Source: Streptomyces sp. WP-1 (GTDB lineage: Bacteria > Actinomycetota > Actinomycetes > Streptomycetales > Streptomycetaceae). From it: DNA of 64,000 bases. Both the position numbers and the translations under genes were made by a program. Shown piece by piece: positions 33,820 to 42,128 of the stretch; the first letter of the stretch is position 1; each line of letters begins with the position of its first letter. The stretch is from contig NZ_CP123923.1 in NCBI RefSeq assembly GCF_030450125.1, forward strand, positions 5,580,001-5,644,000, given 5' to 3'. The notes under the pieces were generated by a model that saw nothing but the letters and a program-made list of their open reading frames with translations, did not search any database and was not told the DNA's origin.

Positions 33820-34898
33820 GCCCAACCCCCCTGCCGGCGCCGGGTCCTGCGCAGCAGCAGGAAGAAGAACGGGCTGCCGATCAGGGCGGTCAGCACCCCG
33901 AGGGGCAGCTCGGCCGGGGCGGCGGCGGTGCGCGCGACCAGATCGGCGGCGAGCAGCACCAGCGCGCCGAGCAGGGCGCTGCCCGGCACCAGGAAGCGAT
34001 GGCCGGGACCCGCCATCATCCGCAGCAGATGCGGGACGACCAGCCCGACGAAGCCGATGATGCCCGCGACACTGACCGCCGCCGCCGTCAGCAGCGCGAT
34101 CACCAGGACGAGCACGAGGCGCAGCCGCTCCACGTCCACCCCCAGGTGCCGGGCCGGGCGTTCGCCCAGCGCCAGCAGGTCGAGGCGGCGCGTGTACAGC
34201 GGTGCGAGGCCGAGCCCGAGCAGCGCGCAGGGCAGCACCGCGAGCACCTTCGGCCAGGTCGCCTGGGACAGCGAGCCGAGCTGCCAGAAGGTGATCTGGT
34301 TCACGGCGGCGGTGTCCGCGAAGAAGAGGAACAGTCCGATCAGCGCGCCCCCGAAGGCGTTCACCGCGATCCCGGTGAGGATCAGCGTCACCACCTCGGT
34401 ACGGCCGCCGGAGCGGGACATGGCGTAGACGAGCAGCACCGTGCCGAGACCGGAGACGAACGCGAGGACCGGCACGGTCCACATGCCCAGGAAGTCGAGG
34501 CCGAACGCGATCGCGGCGACCGCGCCCACCGCCGCGCCCGAGGAGACGCCGATGACGCCCGGCTCGGCGAGCGGATTGCCGAACACGCCCTGCATCAGCG
34601 CCCCCGCGCAGCCCAGCGAGGCGCCGACCAGCAGCGCCAGCGCGATCCTCGGGAACCGCACGTTCCACAGCACCGACTCGGCCACCCGGTCCAGTTCCGT
34701 CCCGCCGAGGTGGGCCCGGTGCAGCACCGAGCCGAGCACGTCGGCGACCGGGATCGGATAGGCGCCGAGGCCCGCGGCCAGGGGCACCAGGACCAGCAGG
34801 GCGAGGACCAGGGCGGCGGTCAGCAGCCAGGCGGCGGGGCGCCGGGCGGGGGCCGGGGCGGGCGCCGTCCGCTCGGCCGGTTTGTCGAGCACGGTCAC
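33816..34898 (-). CDS. hmuU: Heme ABC transporter permease HmuU (FecCD family)
   Basis: The protein has 360 residues; GTG 34898 overlaps the HmuT stop (GTGA). It has about ten hydrophobic helices and FecCD-family marks: WNVRFPRIALALLVGASLGCAGALMQG, NPLAEPGVIGVSSGAA and the coupling segment IGFVGLVVPHLLRMM. It forms the membrane channel with HmuV. The Pro/Ala-rich cytosolic N-terminus is characteristic of actinobacterial members. Confidence 0.95.
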   Translation of the reverse strand: MTVLDKPAERTAPAPAPARRPAAWLLTAALVLALLVLVPLAAGLGAYPIPVADVLGSVLHRAHLGGTELDRVAESVLWNVRFPRIALALLVGASLGCAGALMQGVFGNPLAEPGVIGVSSGAAVGAVAAIAFGLDFLGMWTVPVLAFVSGLGTVLLVYAMSRSGGRTEVVTLILTGIAVNAFGGALIGLFLFFADTAAVNQITFWQLGSLSQATWPKVLAVLPCALLGLGLAPLYTRRLDLLALGERPARHLGVDVERLRLVLVLVIALLTAAAVSVAGIIGFVGLVVPHLLRMMAGPGHRFLVPGSALLGALVLLAADLVARTAAAPAELPLGVLTALIGSPFFFLLLRRTRRRQGGWA

Positions 34899-35899
34899 TT
34901 GTCCCCGCCTCCGTAGAGCTGGTGGACCACGGAGGCCAGCACCTGGTCGGTGCGCGGCCCGTAGTTCAGCAGCACCCCGTCCTCGACGGAGACGATCCTG
35001 CGGTGCATCCCGGCCGGTGTCTCGGCGACCCCCGGGATCTTCACCAGCCCGTCGACACCGCCCACGGACTGAAGTCCCTTGGTCATCACCAGGATCGCGT
35101 CCGGCGCGGCCTGGGCGAGTGCCTCGGCGGTGATGGCGGTGAAGTCCTTGGTGAGCCCGGACGCGGCCCCGGCGTCCACCGCCCCGGCGGCTTCGAGCAG
35201 CGAGGTCGCGCCGGAGCCCTTGCCGCCGATGAGATACACGGAGGCCGAGCCACGCAGATAGAGGAACGCGACCCGGGGCCTGTCCTTGTGCGCCGGAATC
35301 TCCTTGCGCACGGCGGCGATCCGGGCCTCCGAGCGCTGGGCCAGCTCCTTGCCCGCGGCCGGGACGCCCAGGGCGCGGGCGACGGTCTCGATGCGCGGAC
35401 TCACATCGGCCAGGCCCTCGGCCGGGGCGACCACGAGCACCGGGACACCGGCCGCGCGGATCTGGTCGACCGCCTCCGCGGGCCCGGACGTCGTCTCGGC
35501 GATGACCAGATCGGGCTTCAGGGACAGCACGCTCTCGGCGGAGACGTCGTGGTTGCGGGTGACCACCGGGAGCTTCGCGGCCTGCTGGAAGGTGGCGGTG
35601 ATGTCCCGCGCCACGACCCGCTCGCCCAGCCCGAGGGTGAACACGATCTCGCTGAGGCTGCCGGACAGCGGCACGATCCGGCGCGCCTCGCGCACGGTCA
35701 CCTTCCGCCCGTCGGCCGAGGCGACGGTGACCGGCAGGTGGGGTGCGGGGGTGTCCTTCAGCGGCTCCACCCGGTCGGCCGCGGCGGTCGCCGGGGCCTG
35801 CGCGGCGGCCTTCGGGGAGCCTCCGCATCCGGTGGCGCCCGCGAGGAGCACGGCCAAGGACACCAGTGCCCCCGCCAGTTGTGTACGGAACCGTCTCAC
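34895..35899 (-). CDS. hmuT: Hemin-binding lipoprotein HmuT
   Basis: 334 residues from GTG 35899. The signal ends in the lipobox LAGATGC. It has a class III periplasmic-binding-protein fold: RIVPLSGSLSEIVFTLGLGERVVARD at the start of lobe 1, LVIAETTSG, and ASGLTKDFTAITAEAL in lobe 2. It binds heme and delivers it to HmuU. It is divergent from the HtaA gene, with an iron box between the two starts. Confidence 0.94.
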   Translation of the reverse strand: MRRFRTQLAGALVSLAVLLAGATGCGGSPKAAAQAPATAAADRVEPLKDTPAPHLPVTVASADGRKVTVREARRIVPLSGSLSEIVFTLGLGERVVARDITATFQQAAKLPVVTRNHDVSAESVLSLKPDLVIAETTSGPAEAVDQIRAAGVPVLVVAPAEGLADVSPRIETVARALGVPAAGKELAQRSEARIAAVRKEIPAHKDRPRVAFLYLRGSASVYLIGGKGSGATSLLEAAGAVDAGAASGLTKDFTAITAEALAQAAPDAILVMTKGLQSVGGVDGLVKIPGVAETPAGMHRRIVSVEDGVLLNYGPRTDQVLASVVHQLYGGGDK

Positions 35900-35948
35900 G
35901 GCCTCGTCCCGTTCCCTTCGGTCGGCTTCTTGATCCCCCCAGGGGAGT

Positions 35949-35967
35949 TTAGGTTAGCCTTACCTTA
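35949..35967. promoter_or_regulatory. Iron box in the hmuT/htaA divergent promoter region
   Basis: TTAGGTTAGCCTTACCTTA is a near-perfect 19-bp palindromic DtxR/DmdR-type iron box. It sits 50 bp upstream of hmuT and 35 bp upstream of the first HtaA gene, so one site can control both directions. Iron-replete repression of heme uptake is the expected effect. Confidence 0.9.
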
Positions 35968-36001
35968 GTTCGCTACCGGCCGTCGTTTCCGGAGGATTCC
36001 C

Positions 36002-37390
36002 ATGCCCGCGCGCCTTCGTGCCCTGGTCACCGTGGTGTGCACGGCCGTCCTGGGGGCCCTGCTGCTCCCGGCCGGTACCGCGCACGCCACGAGCCGTACC
36101 GTGCAAGGAGGACGGCTCGACTGGGGGGTGAAATCCTCCTTCCAGAGCTATGTCACCGGGCCCATCGCCAACGGCGGTTACTCCCTCACCGGGGGCGCCG
36201 GCACCGTGGGCAGCAGCCAGTTCCGCTTCCCCTCGGCGACCGGCTCCTACGACGGCGACACCGGCAGACTCGGCGCCTCCTTCGCCGGCGGGGTCCGCTT
36301 CGTCGGCCACCGGGCGAGCGGCGGCGGCTACCAGCTCGACCTCACCCTCAGCCACCCCACCGTCCGGATCTCCGGTACCACCGGCACCCTGTATCTGGAC
36401 GTCACCGGCAAGGCGAAGGGCACCGGGGCGGTCACGGCGTCCACACAGGTGCCCTTCGCCTCCCTCTCGCTGCGCGGCATCGACATGCGCGGCGCGGGCG
36501 GCGAGGTCGTCCTGAACAACGTGCCCGCCACGCTCACCGCCCAGGGCGCCACGTCCTTCGCCGGGTACTACACGGCCGGGACCGCGCTGGACCCGGTGAG
36601 CCTCGCGGTCGACGTCGAGCCCGCCGGCGCGCCCTCGCCCAGCCCGTCCAGGAGCACCGGGCACAAGAAGCCCCCCGCGCCCGGCGCCCTCGTGGACGGC
36701 GCCGTCGACTGGGGCGTGCGCCGCACCTTCCGCGAGTACGTCACCGGCGACATCGCCCAGGGCGCGTGGAAGCTCAGCGACGGCGCTCGCGACGGCGGTG
36801 CCCTCTTCCGGTTCACGTCAGGTCAGGGCACGTACGCCAAGGGCGAGTTGACCGCCCGATTCCGGGGCGCGATCCGCTTCACCGGCGAGCACGGGCTCGA
36901 CCTGCGGTTCGGCGCGGTCCGGGTCGCCGTCCACGACGGCAAGGGCACCCTCTACGCCGATGTCACCACGGCGGACGCCACCAGCAGGAAGGTCCCGCTC
37001 GTGACCTTCACCGCCAAGGACCTCACCCCGGTGAAGGGCCTCGCCGAGCTGACGGAGGCTCCGGCGAAGCTCACCGCCGAGGGCGCCGAGGCGTTCGGCG
37101 GGATGTACCAGCCGGGCACCGCGATGGACCCCGTGTCCCTCGCCGTCACCCTCACCGACGACGCCGAGCTGCCCGCCCTGCCCGACCCGGGCCATGTCAC
37201 CGCCACCCCGTCGGCGCCCGAACCGGCGCGGACACCGGCCGCCTCGAAGACCGGCACCGCCGCCGCCGACGACGGCACCCCCGTCCTGCCCCTCACCCTC
37301 GCCGCCGCGGCCGGTGCGCTGCTGCTCGCCGCGGCCGGTGTCTACGCCCTGCGCAGGCACCGCGCCCGCCGCGCCGCCGACGACAACTGA
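36002..37390 (+). CDS. HtaA-domain heme-binding surface protein (two domains)
   Basis: The 462-residue protein starts at ATG 36002 behind GGAGGA. A signal peptide ends near AHA. Two HtaA (CR) domains follow: the first starts LDWGVKSSFQSYV near residue 39, the second VDWGVRRTFREYV near residue 237, separated by a Pro/Ser/Lys linker. Each domain has conserved Tyr and His heme-ligand candidates. The C-terminus has a hydrophobic membrane helix and RRHRARR. HtaA proteins bind heme or hemoglobin at the cell surface and pass heme to HmuT. Co-regulated with hmuT by the iron box. Confidence 0.9.
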   Translation: MPARLRALVTVVCTAVLGALLLPAGTAHATSRTVQGGRLDWGVKSSFQSYVTGPIANGGYSLTGGAGTVGSSQFRFPSATGSYDGDTGRLGASFAGGVRFVGHRASGGGYQLDLTLSHPTVRISGTTGTLYLDVTGKAKGTGAVTASTQVPFASLSLRGIDMRGAGGEVVLNNVPATLTAQGATSFAGYYTAGTALDPVSLAVDVEPAGAPSPSPSRSTGHKKPPAPGALVDGAVDWGVRRTFREYVTGDIAQGAWKLSDGARDGGALFRFTSGQGTYAKGELTARFRGAIRFTGEHGLDLRFGAVRVAVHDGKGTLYADVTTADATSRKVPLVTFTAKDLTPVKGLAELTEAPAKLTAEGAEAFGGMYQPGTAMDPVSLAVTLTDDAELPALPDPGHVTATPSAPEPARTPAASKTGTAAADDGTPVLPLTLAAAAGALLLAAAGVYALRRHRARRAADDN

Positions 37391-37429
37391 CCCCCGCCCA
37401 CCCCCATTCCAAGGAGACGGAAACCACCC

Positions 37430-38944
37430 ATGTCCGCCATCACCCCCAGACGACTCGCCCTCGCCGCCGCCGTCGCGGTCACCCTCGGCTGCGGCACCCT
37501 CACCGCGACCGCCGCCTCGGCCGCCGACGTCCCCCTCACCGGCTACCAGCTGACCTGGGGCATCAAGCAGTCGTACCGCTCCTACGTCACCGGCTTCGCC
37601 CAGGGCACCTTCACCGCCACCGACGGCGCCTCCCAGGCCGCGGACAACGGCGCCTTCACCTTCACGGACGGCAAGGGGACCTACGACAGCGCCAAGCACA
37701 CCGTGCACCTGGCCTTCCGGGGCACCCTCACCATCAAGTCCACGCTGCACGGGTTCACCCGGGAGATCTCCGACGTCCAGTACGACAGCGCCACCGGCGC
37801 CCTCACCGCCGACCTGGTCTCCGACGGCGGCGCCAAGCAGCAGGACGTGCCGCTGGCCAAGGTCGCCGCGCCGACCGGCCCGGACATGACCGGCCTGGCC
37901 ACGACGCTCACCACCGAGGCGGGCGCCTTCCTCGGCAGCTCCTCCTACGCGGGCGCGGCCGGCGACCCGCTGACGGTGGCCGCGCCGAAGCAGTCCCCGG
38001 AGCCGGAACCGACGAAGACCACCACCCCGGCCCCCACGCCCACGAGGACGGCGACCCCGAAGCCGACGCAGACCACGACCCCGAAGCCCACCGGGTCCCC
38101 CTCCAAGAGCCCGACCGCGTCCCCCTCCACGGCTCCCACCAAGGGCGCCATAGCCGACGGCACGCTCGGCTGGGGCGTCAAGGAGACCTTCCGCACCTAC
38201 GTCGTCAGCGGCCCGGCCCAGGGGAAGATCACCGCCTCGGGCGGCGCCAAGCAGGCGTCCGGCAACGGCGCGTTCACCTTCCCCGGCGCCACCGGCAGCT
38301 ACGACACCAAGGCCGGCACCCTCGCCGCCGCCTTCAAGGGCGCGGTGAACTTCAAGGGCCACGAGAGCAACGGCACGTACGGCCTCGACCTCACCCTCAG
38401 CGATCTGCACGCCAAGCTGAACCACGGCACCGGCACGCTGACCGCCGATGTCACGAGCCTCGGCAAGAAGTCCGAGGACGTGGTGCTGGCCGACCTGAAG
38501 GCCAAGTCCACCGGTCTCACCGCGAAGAACGACGTCATCACGGTCAACGGCGTCACCGCCACGCTCACCGACGCGGGCGCCAAGGCGTTCAGCGGCTACT
38601 ACACCAAGGGCACCGTGCTCGACCCGGTCGCCCTGTCCGTGGCCCTGACCGACGACGCCGACCTGCCCTCCGGCAACGGCGGCACGGGCACGTCGTCCGG
38701 GGGCACCGGGGGCACCGGGGGCACCGGAGGCGGTACCGGCACGGCGGGCGGCGCCGGTACGACCGGCGGCACCGGCACCGGATCCACCGTCGGCGGCGGT
38801 GGCGTGGCCGGCGGCAGCCTGGCCGCCACCGGCTCCGACGCCCCGGTCGGCGCCCTGGGCGCGGCGGCCGCGGTCGCCGTCGCGGCGGGCGCGGGTGTGG
38901 TCATCGCGGTCCGCAGGCGGCGCCCGGCGGGCGCCGAGGCGTAA
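37430..38944 (+). CDS. HtaA-domain protein with LAATG sortase signal
   Basis: 504 residues from ATG 37430, 39 bp after the first HtaA gene. There is a signal peptide (ALAAAVAVTLGCGTLTATAASA). Two HtaA domains start at LTWGIKQSYRSYV (about 43) and LGWGVKETFRTYV (about 244), linked by a Thr/Pro/Lys-rich wall-spanning stretch. The end has a Gly/Thr-rich spacer, LAATG at the class E sortase site, a hydrophobic helix and RRRRPAG. It should be covalently linked to peptidoglycan and relay heme from the wall. No sortase gene is in the window. Confidence 0.9.
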   Translation: MSAITPRRLALAAAVAVTLGCGTLTATAASAADVPLTGYQLTWGIKQSYRSYVTGFAQGTFTATDGASQAADNGAFTFTDGKGTYDSAKHTVHLAFRGTLTIKSTLHGFTREISDVQYDSATGALTADLVSDGGAKQQDVPLAKVAAPTGPDMTGLATTLTTEAGAFLGSSSYAGAAGDPLTVAAPKQSPEPEPTKTTTPAPTPTRTATPKPTQTTTPKPTGSPSKSPTASPSTAPTKGAIADGTLGWGVKETFRTYVVSGPAQGKITASGGAKQASGNGAFTFPGATGSYDTKAGTLAAAFKGAVNFKGHESNGTYGLDLTLSDLHAKLNHGTGTLTADVTSLGKKSEDVVLADLKAKSTGLTAKNDVITVNGVTATLTDAGAKAFSGYYTKGTVLDPVALSVALTDDADLPSGNGGTGTSSGGTGGTGGTGGGTGTAGGAGTTGGTGTGSTVGGGGVAGGSLAATGSDAPVGALGAAAAVAVAAGAGVVIAVRRRRPAGAEA

Positions 38945-39477
38945 GGCAGGGGATCGGAAACAAGACCGGCGGCCCGGTCCTGGACGCTCAGGACCGGGCC
39001 GTCTCCTGCCCTCGGGGCGTTTCGCGGCGGGGGAGAGGACCGGGCACGCGGGCAGCGCGCGGGGGCCGCCGGGGCCGGGGCGCCTGGTACCGGACATCAC
39101 GGACCGGCCGGGCCCGCCGCCCCCGCGCTTCGAGACCACCGCCGACGGCCGGCCGCTGCTGCGGCAGGGCGAACGGCCCCTGCCGCTCGGCCGCTCGGTC
39201 ACCGGAAGCGCGCCCCGCTGCCCCGGCCCCCACCTCCACCGCGCCGACGGGCGTACGCCTGCGGTCAGTTGCCGGGTGCGCACAGCCGGGCGCTCGCCGA
39301 CGGCCGCTGGGAACCGGCCCCGCGCACCCGGTTCCAGCCCGGCAGCTGGACCGAGAACCTCCTGCGGGAGTGGCCCGGCGCCAGCCTCGGCCTCCACCGC
39401 GGCGGCGGCCGGCAGGCGTCGTACCGCTGCCGCCGTCCGGGACGCGCTCGCGGCGCGCGCGGTGTTTCAATTCCCCG
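38945..39477. other. Gene-poor interval, possibly a decayed gene
   Basis: Apart from the terminator, no intact gene is apparent. Around 39150-39270 one plus frame reads plausibly (ADGRPLLRQGERPLPLGRS), and after a shift another does (GQLPGAHSRALADGRWEP). This could be a frameshifted remnant, but I recognise no family and it may be chance in very GC-rich DNA. Confidence 0.35.
38971..39000 (+). terminator. Hairpin terminator of the HtaA operon
   Basis: GGCCCGGTCCT (38971-38981) pairs perfectly with AGGACCGGGCC (38990-39000) around an 8-nt loop, 26 nt after the second HtaA stop. No U-tract is present, as usual in this genus. Confidence 0.8.
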
Positions 39478-40122
39478 GTGACTGACTACGACGTACTGCG
39501 CGTCTTCTGCGCACCGCACGGCGGCTACGGCAATGAGCTCGGCGTCGTCCGCGACGGCTCCACGCTGCCCGAGCGCGCCGACCGGCAGGCGCTCGCCGCC
39601 AAACTCGGCTTCAGCGAGACCGTGTTCGTGGACGACCCCGAGCGCGGCGTGATCGACATCTACACGCCCTCCGCCCGGCTGCCGTTCGCCGGGTACCCGT
39701 GCGTCGGCGCCGCCTGGCTGCTGGACGTGCCCGAACTCGTCGTCCCGGCCGGGACGGTGGGCGCCCGGCAGGACGGCGAGTTCTGCTGGATCGAGGCCCG
39801 CCCGGAGTGGGCCGCGCCGCGCACCCTGCGCCGGTACGCCACCCCCGCCGAGGTCGACGCGCTCCAAGTACCGCCTCCCGGCGACTGGTTGTACGCCTGG
39901 GCGTGGGAGGACGAGGCGGCCGGGCGGATCCGGGCCCGGGGCTTCCCCGGCCGCGGTGACGGCATCGAGGAGGACGAGGCCACGGGCGCGGCCGCGCTCC
40001 AGCTCACCGGACGTCTCGACCGCGCCCTCAACATCACCCAGGGCAAGGGCTCCCAGCTGCTCACCGCGCCGCAGCCGGCGGGCTGGGTGGAGCTGGGTGG
40101 CCGGGTGTGCCTGGAGCGCTGA
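39478..40122 (+). CDS. PhzF-family isomerase-like protein (short)
   Basis: 214 residues from GTG 39478. It has the N-terminal PhzF pattern: YDVLRVFCAPHGGYGNELGVV, the catalytic Glu in LGFSETVFV, and LPFAGYPCVGAAWLL (equivalent to the GHP...GTA turn). The C-terminal DEATGAAALQL matches the D-x-ATG-x-A turn. It is about 60-80 residues shorter than normal PhzF proteins, with a reduced second domain. PhzF relatives do epimerisation or isomerisation; the substrate here is unknown. There is no phenazine gene nearby. Confidence 0.8.
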   Translation: MTDYDVLRVFCAPHGGYGNELGVVRDGSTLPERADRQALAAKLGFSETVFVDDPERGVIDIYTPSARLPFAGYPCVGAAWLLDVPELVVPAGTVGARQDGEFCWIEARPEWAAPRTLRRYATPAEVDALQVPPPGDWLYAWAWEDEAAGRIRARGFPGRGDGIEEDEATGAAALQLTGRLDRALNITQGKGSQLLTAPQPAGWVELGGRVCLER

Positions 40123-40147
40123 CCCGGCCGGGCGCGCTCCAGGAGGG

Positions 40148-40795
40148 TCAGGCGGAGAGCGGGAACTCCTCGCCCAGGGCGTGGAAGACGGCCGTGTTCA
40201 GCGCGAACGCCCGCTTGCACTCGGCCGTGACACGCTGCTTCTCCAGGTCGTCCGCCCGTATCCCGTCCAGCAGTTCCCGGTACTCGCGCTTGAACGCGGC
40301 CGGGTTGGAGATCTCCTCGAAGACGTAGAAGCGCACCCCGGCGCCCTTCCGGGCGAAGCCCCAGGTCTTCTCCGCGCGGTCGCGGATGATCTGACCGCCC
40401 GACAGGTCGCCCAGGTAGCGGGTGTAGTGGTGGGCGACGTAACCGCCGGGCCACTCCTCGGCGCACTCGCGCACCCGGTCGGCGTACGCCCGGGTCGCGG
40501 GCAGGGCGCTCAGGCCCGCCCGCCAGTCGGGGCCCCGCAGATGCGCCAGGTCCTGCTCCAGGGCGGCGAGCCGCAGCAGTTCCGGCCGGATGAACGGGCC
40601 GGCCACCGGGTCGCCGGCCAGTCGCTCGGCCGCGCTCTCCAGTGCCTCGTAGACGAACCACAGTTGCTCGGTGTAGCGGGCGTAGGCGTCCACGCCCAGC
40701 CGGCCGCCGAGCAGATCGCTCATGAAGGTCGAGGTCTCCGCCTCCGTGTGCTGTTCGTGGGACGCGGTGCGGATGAGGCGCGAGAAAGAGTCCAT
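40148..40795 (-). CDS. hmuO: Biliverdin-producing heme oxygenase HmuO
   Basis: 215 residues from ATG 40795, with AGGA eight nt upstream; the in-frame ATG at 40804 is less well placed. Heme oxygenase features are clear: a proximal His in SHEQHTEAE, GGRLGVDAYARYTEQLWFVYEALE, and the distal-helix segment HHYTRYLGDLSGGQI. The gene is close in sequence to Corynebacterium HmuO. It cleaves heme to biliverdin, CO and Fe2+, completing the heme pathway. An iron box covers its promoter. Confidence 0.95.
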   Translation of the reverse strand: MDSFSRLIRTASHEQHTEAETSTFMSDLLGGRLGVDAYARYTEQLWFVYEALESAAERLAGDPVAGPFIRPELLRLAALEQDLAHLRGPDWRAGLSALPATRAYADRVRECAEEWPGGYVAHHYTRYLGDLSGGQIIRDRAEKTWGFARKGAGVRFYVFEEISNPAAFKREYRELLDGIRADDLEKQRVTAECKRAFALNTAVFHALGEEFPLSA

Positions 40796-40808
40796 GAGGC
40801 ACATCCTC

Positions 40809-40827
40809 TAAGGTAAGGCTTACCTAA
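40809..40827 (-). promoter_or_regulatory. Iron box at the hmuO promoter
   Basis: On the minus strand the site reads TTAGGTAAGCCTTACCTTA, an excellent DtxR/DmdR iron box, 14 bp before ATG 40795. A TTGACT -35-like hexamer overlaps its upstream edge (40833-40828). Binding would block RNA polymerase. Confidence 0.88.
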
Positions 40828-40836
40828 GTCAATGGC

Positions 40837-40882
40837 TTTACCGACCTCATGTCGGTACCTTTCCCGACAGTGTGTCGGTAAA
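40837..40882. promoter_or_regulatory. Nested palindromes upstream of hmuO
   Basis: ACCGAC-N5-GTCGGT (40840-40856) and CCGAC-N5-GTCGG (40864-40878) are two similar palindromes with the same 5-nt spacer. The outer TTTACCGAC (40837-40845) and GTCGGTAAA (40874-40882) are inverted too. This looks like paired operator sites for a second regulator, distinct from the iron box. Confidence 0.55.
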
Positions 40883-40896
40883 ATCGTACAAGAGAA

Positions 40897-40921
40897 AACC
40901 CGCCCTGGCAGGGGGCGGGTT
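40897..40921 (-). terminator. Rho-independent terminator of map
   Basis: Read on the minus strand, AACCCGCCC then a 7-nt loop then GGGCGGGTT is followed by TTCTCTT. This is a classic GC stem with a U-rich tail, 33 nt beyond the map stop. Confidence 0.85.
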
Positions 40922-40953
40922 CTCCTCGGAGCGGGCGGGGCAGGGCGGGGCGG

Positions 40954-41811
40954 TCAGGGCAGGGTCAGGATGTCCGCGCCGTCGTCCGTGACCACCAGCG
41001 TGTGCTCGAACTGCGCGGTGCGCCTGCGGTCCTTCGTCACGACCGTCCAGCCGTCTTCCCACATGTCGTACTCGTGCGTGCCCAGGGTCAGCATCGGCTC
41101 GATGGTGAAGGTCATGCCCGGCTGCATCACCGTGGTGGCGTGCGGGCTGTCGTAGTGCGGGATGATCAGGCCGGAGTGGAACGACGAGTTGATGCCGTGC
41201 CCGGTGAAGTCCCGCACCACGCCGTAGCCGAACCGCTTGGCGTACGACTCGATGACCCGGCCGATGATGTTGATCTGCCGGCCCGGCTTGACCGCCTTGA
41301 TCGCCCGGTTCAGGGCCTCCCGGGTGCGCTCCACCAGCAGCCGCGACTCCTCGTCCACGTCCCCGACCAGGTACGTGGCGTTGTTGTCGCCGTGCACCCC
41401 GCCGATGTACGCGGTCACGTCCAGGTTGACGATGTCGCCGTCCCGCAGGACCGTCGAGTCCGGGATGCCGTGGCAGATGACCTCGTTGACGGAGGTGCAC
41501 AGGGACTTGGGGAAGCCGCGGTAGCCGAGCGTGGACGGGTAGGCGCCGTGGTCGCACATGTACTCATGGGCCACCTTGTCCAGCTGGTCCGTGGTGACCC
41601 CGGGCGCGATGATCTTCGCGGCCTCCTCCATCGCCCGCGCGGCGATCCGCCCGGCGACCCGCATCGCCTCGACGGTCTCCGGGGTCTGCACCTCGGGTCC
41701 GGTGTACGGCGTCGGCGCGGGCTTGCCGACGTACTCGGGGCGACGGATGTTCCCCGGGACGGAGCGAATGGGGGACTGTTCCCCCGGTACGAGCAGCGAC
41801 TGGCCAGACAT
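40954..41811 (-). CDS. map: Type I methionine aminopeptidase
   Basis: 285 residues. Metal-ligand motifs of the M24 fold are present: [19 protein letters not shown] (two Asp ligands), [13 protein letters not shown] (His ligand region), and TIEPMLTLG (Glu ligand), with a final Glu near FEHTLVV. CHGIPD with an active-site His precedes them. A 40-residue N-terminal extension is typical of actinobacterial MetAP1 variants. It removes the initiator Met from nascent proteins. Confidence 0.95.
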   Translation of the reverse strand: MSGQSLLVPGEQSPIRSVPGNIRRPEYVGKPAPTPYTGPEVQTPETVEAMRVAGRIAARAMEEAAKIIAPGVTTDQLDKVAHEYMCDHGAYPSTLGYRGFPKSLCTSVNEVICHGIPDSTVLRDGDIVNLDVTAYIGGVHGDNNATYLVGDVDEESRLLVERTREALNRAIKAVKPGRQINIIGRVIESYAKRFGYGVVRDFTGHGINSSFHSGLIIPHYDSPHATTVMQPGMTFTIEPMLTLGTHEYDMWEDGWTVVTKDRRRTAQFEHTLVVTDDGADILTLP

Positions 41812-41873
41812 ACCGGCGAGTCTATCCAGCGGACATGGGGGAACATGTCGTTGGTCGGTGAGAGGAGCAGTCC

Positions 41874-42128
41874 ATGGCCCTGTTCAAGAAGCGAACCGTG
41901 GGCAAGCCGGGTGAGTGGTACTACTGCCTGGAGCACAAGAAGGTCGAGGAGGGGCCGGACTGTCCGGGCAAGGACCGGTTCGGGCCGTACGCCTCCCCGC
42001 AGGAGGCCCAGCACGCGATGGAGGCGGCGGCCGAGCGGAATCTGGAGTGGGAGAACGATCCGCGGTGGCGCGACGCCTCCCCGACGGACGCCTCCCCGTC
42101 GGACTCCGGGGACCCCGACGGGAAGTGA
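41874..42128 (+). CDS. Small conserved hypothetical protein
   Basis: 84 residues from ATG 41874. It is hydrophilic and mixed-charge, with [24 protein letters not shown] resembling a SPOR-like or nucleic-acid-associated stretch, but I cannot place a family. It carries two Cys (YYCLEH and GPDCPG). It is encoded next to map, divergent, in this genus. The stop abuts the convergent MFS stop. No function is assigned. Confidence 0.7.
   Translation: MALFKKRTVGKPGEWYYCLEHKKVEEGPDCPGKDRFGPYASPQEAQHAMEAAAERNLEWENDPRWRDASPTDASPSDSGDPDGK

Noticed and set aside
29452..34428. Plus-strand ORF of 1658 codons
   Set aside because: Antisense of efe and hmu genes; no domain and atypical composition.
37430..38944. 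Considered as a simple LPXTG adhesin
   Set aside because: Both domains have the HtaA W-G-x-K/R-x-(S/T)(F/Y) start and the gene follows an HtaA gene under an iron box.
39000..39477. Possible small gene between HtaA operon and PhzF-like gene
   Set aside because: Sensible text appears only in two different frames, without start, ribosome site or family match.
39478..40122. Phenazine biosynthesis cluster
   Set aside because: Only a short PhzF-like gene is present and no other phz genes are nearby.
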